A stretch of DNA of 26,996 bases from CANHEE01 sp043777755 (lineage in GTDB: Bacteria > Bacteroidota > Bacteroidia > Chitinophagales > Saprospiraceae), in the NCBI GenBank assembly GCA_043777755.1, contig JAYWHK010000141.1:1-26996 (forward strand), written 5' to 3'. Shown here in pieces: positions 22,901 through 26,996 of this stretch. The notes below the pieces were generated by a model that saw only the letters and a list, made by a program, of their open reading frames with translations, did not search any database and had not been told where the DNA came from. The translations under genes were made by a program, and so were the position numbers. Numbering within the stretch: position 1 is the first letter of the stretch; every line of letters starts with the position of its first letter.

Positions 22901-23827
22901 CTACTTCATTTTCGTTCTTTTCACTAAATATTGTTGCAAAATTGGCTTAAAACCTTTGTTAATATCGGCTTCTACAAAGTCAATTTTGTATTGCAAACAT
23001 TTGTTTTTTAAATCATTTTTGAAGGCTTTGACTTGTGCCACATAATTCTCTTTGACTTGTTGTGGTTGCAACATTACTTTGTCGCCACTTTCCATGTCAA
23101 TAAATAGGTGCGGACGATTGTCAAATTCAAATTCAATTTCTTTCGCTTCGTCCACGACATGGAAAAGTACCACTTCGTGTTTGTTGTGTTTTAGGTGTTG
23201 CAAAGCGGCAAACATCGCATCAGTATTGCTTGCGTCGCTGAACATATCGCTAAAAATCATCACGAGCGAGCGTTTGTGTATGCTGTCTGCGATTTGGTGA
23301 AGCGTATCGACGGTGTTTGTCGTTTTGTTGCGGTGCGGATTTTGAATCAGCTGGTCTAAAAACGTCAGCATCAAACGGTAGTGTGACGTGCTTGATTTGC
23401 ACAAAGAATGGGTATTCACTTGGCTATCAAAAATGGTCAAACCAAAAGCATCTCGCTGTTTTTTCAACATATTCATCAAACAAGCCGCAGCATAAGCCGA
23501 AAAGCGAAGTTTGTTTATTTTACCCAAATCTTTGGTTTCGACTTCAGGAAAATACATAGAACTTGAGGCATCAATCACAATTTGACAACGCAGATTGGTT
23601 TCTTCTTCAAATTTTTTGGTAAAAAGTTTATCCGTTCTACCATACACTTTCCAATCAATACTCCTTGTACTTTCGCCAGGGTTGTACAGGCGATGCTCTG
23701 CAAACTCTACCGAAAAACCGTGAAAAGGCGATTTGTGTAAGCCAATGATAAAGCCTTCCACAACTTGGTTCGCCAGCAATTCAAGGTTGCCCAAATTTTT
23801 TACTTCTGCACTGTCTAAATATGTCAT
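22901..23827 (-). CDS. DUF58 (von Willebrand A-like) protein
   Basis: This encodes 308 residues from the ATG at 23827 (MTYLDSAEVKNLGNLELLAN). The frame stays open to a GTG inside the repeat element, but this ATG fits the family start. Diagnostic are GLHKSPFHGFSVEFAEHRLY, NPGESTRSIDWKVYGRTDKL and the vWA MIDAS-type motif DASSS (residues 86-90). LVMIFSDMFSD and VVLFHVVDEAKEIEF form further core strands. DUF58 proteins normally work with a MoxR AAA+ ATPase in a chaperone-like or metal-insertion system. No moxR is within view on either side. There is no membrane segment. Confidence 0.93.
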   Translation of the reverse strand: MTYLDSAEVKNLGNLELLANQVVEGFIIGLHKSPFHGFSVEFAEHRLYNPGESTRSIDWKVYGRTDKLFTKKFEEETNLRCQIVIDASSSMYFPEVETKDLGKINKLRFSAYAAACLMNMLKKQRDAFGLTIFDSQVNTHSLCKSSTSHYRLMLTFLDQLIQNPHRNKTTNTVDTLHQIADSIHKRSLVMIFSDMFSDASNTDAMFAALQHLKHNKHEVVLFHVVDEAKEIEFEFDNRPHLFIDMESGDKVMLQPQQVKENYVAQVKAFKNDLKNKCLQYKIDFVEADINKGFKPILQQYLVKRTKMK

Positions 23828-23850
23828 ATTTTTTGATTGAAAAGTTGTAA

Positions 23851-23956
23851 TATACACAACAGATATTGGTGATTAGATATTAAAGATATTGCAAACGCTT
23901 GGTGTTCAATATTTTGCATAAATACAGAATCCAAAAATCACTTTCCGACATGTATA
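23851..23956 (-). repeat. Dispersed ~105-bp element, copy 3
   Basis: It starts TATACACAACAGATATTGG and ends CTTTCCGACATGTATA. It lies 23 bases upstream of the DUF58 start, in the same orientation relative to its gene as copies 1 and 2. The central hairpin (ATTTTGCA-TAAA-TACAGAAT) has one C-A mismatch and one G-U pair. Confidence 0.92.
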
Positions 23957-24261
23957 ACTTAGCGTATTTTGTTTAATCACTAATTTTATCTAATTAAACG
24001 GATTACACCAATCGTGATGTGAAAATTAAATCTAATTTCACTAAGGAACACTTAAAAAATAACTTCCCTATTGGACTAGGTAAATTCCTTATAAAACAAG
24101 GGAAGTTATTTTTTTTCCATTCCTAATTTTATTAAAACTTTGTTTTAATCTTAGAGAATACCTAAGTTTTTACGAAAAGTCTAAAAATAAAACGAAAAAT
24201 TAACTTGCTTTGTTGCAAGATTAGCAATGAATTTGAAAAGGCAAAAACGGAATAAGAAAAA
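23957..24261. other. Non-coding stretch with several hairpins
   Basis: There is no convincing ORF in this 305-base stretch. Besides the large hairpin at 24054-24114 it has GTGAAAATTA/TAATTTCAC (with a bulge) and CTTGC-TTTGTT-GCAAG (24204-24219). No exact TAnnTTTG element is seen on either strand. Confidence 0.5.
24042..24116 (+). ncRNA. Possible structured RNA or terminator with interleaved pairing
   Basis: A 15-bp stem (24054-24068 with 24100-24114, core AACTTCCC/GGGAAGTT) encloses a 31-base loop and is followed by further T residues. TAAGGAA (24042-24048) is complementary to TTCCTTA (24085-24091) inside that loop, so the two pairings interleave as a pseudoknot or as alternatives. No gene follows on the + strand. 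It could be a small RNA end, a switch-like element or only a bidirectional terminator. Confidence 0.4.
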
Positions 24262-24290
24262 ACCGATTAAAGCCAGCAGCCTTAATCGGT
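24262..24290 (-). terminator. Intrinsic terminator of trxA
   Basis: ACCGATTAA (24262-24270) and TTAATCGGT (24282-24290) form a 9-bp stem. On the minus strand it is followed by a T run (TTTTTTC). It begins 24 bases past the trxA stop codon. Confidence 0.88.
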
Positions 24291-24313
24291 CAAAAAGTAT
24301 AATTTTTATTTTT

Positions 24314-24634
24314 TTAAGCCAATTGAGCTTCGATTTTTTGCTTCAATGCTTCTTTGGTCATAAGTCCAACTACTTTTTCTATTACCTTGCCATCTTTCAT
24401 GATAACAATAGTAGGAATACTACGAACGCCAAATTTGATAGAAGTTTCTGGATTTGCATCCACATCAACTTTACCAATCAATGCTTTTCCTTCGTATTCC
24501 TTTGCCAAATCTTCAATGATTGGGGTAAGCATACGACAAGGGCCACACCATTCAGCCCAAAAATCAATAACAGAAACGCCTGGTGTGTCCACCGCAGTTT
24601 CTTGGAAGTTCACGTCTGTGAATTGAAATGCCAT
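24314..24634 (-). CDS. trxA: Thioredoxin
   Basis: This is a 106-residue cytoplasmic thioredoxin, the normal length. The active site FWAEWCGPC has Cys30 and Cys33, and the conserved cis-Pro is Pro74 in RSIPTIVIMKDG. The rest of the fold is standard (KVDVDANPE, GKVIEKVVGLMTKEAL). It reduces disulfides in ribonucleotide reductase, peroxiredoxins and similar enzymes, using electrons from thioredoxin reductase. It is a single gene with a -7 element upstream and its own terminator. It is unrelated in architecture to the large secreted thioredoxin protein at 10966-14136. Confidence 0.97.
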   Translation of the reverse strand: MAFQFTDVNFQETAVDTPGVSVIDFWAEWCGPCRMLTPIIEDLAKEYEGKALIGKVDVDANPETSIKFGVRSIPTIVIMKDGKVIEKVVGLMTKEALKQKIEAQLA

Positions 24635-24731
24635 AATATATAGTTATTTTAAAAAATTTATAATGTTTATAATCGTTTTACTTGTAAAAATATTTTATTT
24701 GTAAAACAATTTTATTTATTTATTAGTTCCG

Positions 24732-24739
24732 CAAAGTTA
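24732..24739 (-). promoter_or_regulatory. -7 element of trxA
   Basis: On the minus strand this reads TAACTTTG, an exact TAnnTTTG match, giving an AT-rich leader of about 90 bases. No TTG was found at a suitable -33 distance. Confidence 0.5.
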
Positions 24740-24805
24740 GGTACTTTTTCAATAAAGATTTGTCAGATAAAAGACGAAATCGCTAATTAAATTTTTGTAC
24801 ATACT

Positions 24806-26008
24806 TTACAGTTCCAAATCAATGTTGTGTTGTTCGTGCCAAGGCAATCCATATTCATTTAATTTTGCCATAAATGGATCTGGATTCAGCTGTTCAACAT
24901 TGAAAACGCCTGTTCCCGACCATTCGCCAGTAAGCATCATCATTGCGCCTATCATCGCAGGAACGCCCGTTGTGTAGCTCACGCCTTGTGTACCAGTTTC
25001 GTCAAAAGCAGCTTTGTGGCTGCAATTGTTATAGACGTAATAGGTTTTTTCTTGACCATCTTTGATGCCTTTAATACGGCAACCAATCGAAGTCCAACCT
25101 GTATAATTTTCGCCCAAACTGCCTGGGTCTGGCAAAACTGCCTTCAAAAACTCCAAAGGAACGATTTTTTTACCTTTAAAATCAATAGGCTCGATGCCAG
25201 CCATTCCGATGTTTTGAATTACTCGAAGGTGTGTCAAATATTCGTCGCCAAAAGTCATCCAAAACCTTGCTCTTTTCAGCGTCGGGAAATGTTTGACCAA
25301 CGATTCCAATTCTTCGTGAAAAATTATATAAGAATTTTTAGGCCCTATTTCTGGATAATTCAAAGCCTTCATTTCGCTGTGTGGCGGAATTTCGACCCAT
25401 TCGCCATTTTCGTAGTAGCGACCATTTTGTGTGATTTCACGAATGTTGATTTCTGGATTAAAATTCGTTGCAAAAGCCTTGCCGTGCGAACCTGCGTTGG
25501 CATCTACAATATCCAAATAATGGATTTCGTCAAAATGGTGTTTTGCAGCATACGCCGTGTAAACATTCGTAACGCCAGGGTCAAAACCACAACCCAAAAC
25601 AGCCATCAAACCAGCCGCTTTGAAACGGTCTTGGTACGCCCATTGCCAGCTGTATTCAAATTTTGCAACTTCTTTTGGCTCATAATTCGCTGTATCTAAG
25701 TAATGTACGCCCGTTTCGAGGCAAGCGTCCATAATGGTCAAATCTTGGTAAGGCAACGCAACATTCAACACCATTTTTGGTTTAAAACGTTTGATTAACT
25801 TTACCAATTGCGGCACATCGTCTGCATCAATTTTGGCAGTTTTAATTTTTTGACCGTAACGTTTTTCAACGTCCGCAGCGATTCTATCACATTTTGATTT
25901 TGTGCGGCTCGCCAACATGATTTGGGAAAAAACTTCGGGATGTTGAGCGCATTTGTGGACAACCACTTGCCCTACTCCACCTGCTCCGATGATAAGAATT
26001 TTTGACAT
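24806..26008 (-). CDS. Carboxynorspermidine synthase-like saccharopine dehydrogenase
   Basis: This 400-residue protein has an N-terminal Rossmann fold starting SKILIIGAGGVGQVV (GAGGVG, 8-13). Segments such as VLNVALPYQDLTIMDACLE, GVHYLDTANYEP, LGCGFDPGVTNVY, GSHGKAFATNFNPEINIREI, and the C-terminal TTGVPAMIGAMMMLTGEW are typical of the carboxynorspermidine dehydrogenase branch rather than true lysine-pathway saccharopine dehydrogenase. These enzymes condense aspartate semialdehyde with a diamine, using NADPH, to give a carboxy-polyamine. A PLP decarboxylase then makes (nor)spermidine. The decarboxylase gene is not adjacent. A lysine-pathway role is less likely but not excluded by sequence alone. 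Confidence 0.9.
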   Translation of the reverse strand: MSKILIIGAGGVGQVVVHKCAQHPEVFSQIMLASRTKSKCDRIAADVEKRYGQKIKTAKIDADDVPQLVKLIKRFKPKMVLNVALPYQDLTIMDACLETGVHYLDTANYEPKEVAKFEYSWQWAYQDRFKAAGLMAVLGCGFDPGVTNVYTAYAAKHHFDEIHYLDIVDANAGSHGKAFATNFNPEINIREITQNGRYYENGEWVEIPPHSEMKALNYPEIGPKNSYIIFHEELESLVKHFPTLKRARFWMTFGDEYLTHLRVIQNIGMAGIEPIDFKGKKIVPLEFLKAVLPDPGSLGENYTGWTSIGCRIKGIKDGQEKTYYVYNNCSHKAAFDETGTQGVSYTTGVPAMIGAMMMLTGEWSGTGVFNVEQLNPDPFMAKLNEYGLPWHEQHNIDLEL

Positions 26009-26055
26009 TTATAAAAAAATTTATTTGGTTTGAAAACGAATTTTTAAGGCTTCAG

Positions 26056-26078
26056 TTTTCGGCAACTAAAAGTCACCG
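26056..26078. repeat. Second copy of the TTTTCGG...CACCG palindromic repeat
   Basis: TTTTCGGCAACTAAAAGTCA plus CCG resembles 19470-19491 closely. It lies in the leader of the carboxynorspermidine synthase-like gene. Confidence 0.5.
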
Positions 26079-26101
26079 TTTCTGTAATCTCAAAAACTTT
26101 G

Positions 26102-26109
26102 CAAAGGTA
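26102..26109 (-). promoter_or_regulatory. -7 element of the carboxynorspermidine synthase-like gene
   Basis: On the minus strand this reads TACCTTTG, an exact TAnnTTTG match. It would give a leader of about 85 bases. The -33 element is not recognisable. Confidence 0.5.
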
Positions 26110-26156
26110 TAATTTTTTTATATCATAATAAAGTATAATTTTTCATTCATTTGTTA

Positions 26157-26164
26157 TATTTTTG
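26157..26164 (+). promoter_or_regulatory. -7 element of the RMND1-type gene
   Basis: TATTTTTG matches TAnnTTTG, 60 bases upstream of the ATG at 26225. Together with the element at 26102-26109 it makes this a divergent promoter region. No clear -33 TTG is visible. Confidence 0.45.
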
Positions 26165-26224
26165 TCTAAATTTAATTAATGAATATCGCAAAACCATCAA
26201 ATCACTTAATTTTCAAATCTAACA

Positions 26225-26996
26225 ATGACTTCCAATACTTTAAAAATACAAGCGTTTCAGATTGCCGAATCGTTTAACATCAAAAAACTACGAAGCGAAT
26301 TTACCGCCGAAGTTTATATGGGCAACAACTCTGAATTGTTTTATTATTTCACTGATAATCAACGATTTGTATATATATTTAATTACGGAGTGGTCGTTTT
26401 TTGTAATTACGACGAAATAGGGAAGAGTGAGTTTTTGCGTTTCATCGCATCATATTCTGAAAATAAAGCCGAGCGTGATATTTTTGAAGATTACACCATT
26501 TTAATTGACGATACGAGTAAAAAATATACCATCAAAAATCATAACGTGACACTTCCGAGCGATTTTACACCTGATGCCGTACAGATTGTGATGTTGAATG
26601 TCGGACAATCCGTTGCTTTGGAGTATTATGAAAACTTAACAGACGACATGTTGGTTTCTACGAAAAAACTCATTTGCGAATTGGAGAAAAATGGTAAATT
26701 TTCTACGTCAAAGAAGAATTTATTGCGCTTTATTGGTAAAGTTTTGAATGTAAAAAACAGTATTGTTGATAATTTGTATATTTTAGATGACCCCGCAGCG
26801 GCTTGGGAAGACGATAGTTTGGCGTATTTGAATGGCAAATTAAAAACAAATTTTGATACTCATTCTCGTTTTAAAGACTTGGATTATCGCCTACAAATCG
26901 TGGAAGACAACCTAAAATTATTCACCGATATTTTGCAACACCGTGAAAGTCAATGGCTTGAATGGATTGTTATTATTTTGATTTTGATTGAAGTGA
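26225..26996 (+). CDS. RMND1/Sif2-Sif3 (DUF155) family protein, 5' part only
   Basis: The frame opens at ATG 26225 (MTSNTLKIQAFQIAESFNIK) and runs without a stop to the window edge, giving 257 codons. FVYIFNYGVVVFCNYDE near residue 48 and the C-terminal LYILDDPAAAWEDDSLAYL, FDTHSRFKDLDYRLQIVEDN and QHRESQWLEWIVIILILIEV match the DUF155 family. That family includes mitochondrial RMND1 of animals and yeast Rmd1. The final hydrophobic stretch is the beginning of the C-terminal membrane anchor. The bacterial role is not established. A further ATG at 26180 is out of frame. Confidence 0.88.
   Translation, partial: MTSNTLKIQAFQIAESFNIKKLRSEFTAEVYMGNNSELFYYFTDNQRFVYIFNYGVVVFCNYDEIGKSEFLRFIASYSENKAERDIFEDYTILIDDTSKKYTIKNHNVTLPSDFTPDAVQIVMLNVGQSVALEYYENLTDDMLVSTKKLICELEKNGKFSTSKKNLLRFIGKVLNVKNSIVDNLYILDDPAAAWEDDSLAYLNGKLKTNFDTHSRFKDLDYRLQIVEDNLKLFTDILQHRESQWLEWIVIILILIEV

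Noticed and set aside
19334..23956. CRISPR array from the repeated units
   Set aside because: The three copies are about 0.8 and 3.5 kb apart with genes between them, are about 105 bp long, and have no spacers or cas genes.
24054..24114. tRNA or known riboswitch at the large hairpin
   Set aside because: There is no cloverleaf or recognisable riboswitch core, and no downstream gene on that strand.
24227..24643. 138-codon + frame over trxA
   Set aside because: It is antisense to thioredoxin and crosses the trxA terminator.
24986..25699. 237-codon open frame on the + strand
   Set aside because: It lies wholly antisense to the carboxynorspermidine synthase-like gene, and its composition (Cys, Phe and Ile rich, no domain) is that of a shadow frame.

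Overview
The window looks like chromosomal DNA from an AT-rich member of the Bacteroidetes, most likely a Cytophagales-type relative; the genus cannot be told from the sequence. The evidence is a SusC/SusD pair, start codons without Shine-Dalgarno sites, several matches to the Bacteroidetes -7 promoter element TAnnTTTG, TlpA-type thioredoxins and a carboxynorspermidine synthase-like gene. There are no rRNA or tRNA genes, no CRISPR array and no complete insertion sequence. Fifteen protein genes are well supported (one runs off the right edge), one small ORF is doubtful, and one 32-codon ORF was found by eye.

Layout. 1-4659: short palindromic repeats, a helical protein of unknown function (+), a cytoplasmic TPR-histidine kinase (-) that meets it tail to tail, repeat-rich spacer DNA, and purN (-). 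4660-10940: a long leader, then a + operon of a SusC-type outer-membrane transporter, a SusD-like lipoprotein and a third lipoprotein, closed by a GCAA-loop terminator. 10966-14548: a very large secreted TlpA-type thioredoxin protein with an internal duplication (-) and a doubtful small ORF. 14690-17820: the proton-translocating NAD(P) transhydrogenase operon in its three-gene form, with a good promoter and a strong terminator. 17821-18245: a compact locus with a 32-aa membrane peptide ORF, a terminator, and an opposing promoter that would make a short antisense RNA. 18246-23956: leftward genes for an XdhC-family protein, a stand-alone domain otherwise seen attached to RluA-type pseudouridine synthases, anhydro-MurNAc kinase, an Rpn-type nuclease and a DUF58 protein. 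Three of these genes are each preceded by one copy of a roughly 105-bp repeat. 23957-26996: a structured non-coding stretch, trxA, a carboxynorspermidine synthase-like gene (-), and, divergent from it, the start of an RMND1/DUF155-family gene (+).

How the genes work together. Apart from the SusCD operon (uptake of an unidentified substrate) and the transhydrogenase operon (NADPH supply), this is mostly single housekeeping genes. Several lack their usual partners nearby: XdhC without a molybdoenzyme, DUF58 without MoxR, a histidine kinase without a response regulator, AnmK without MurQ. The spacers are unusually rich in repeats of several unrelated kinds.

The two observations most worth checking are the repeat family placed just before three start codons, with partly compensated hairpin changes, and the type I toxin-antitoxin-like arrangement at 17860-18152.
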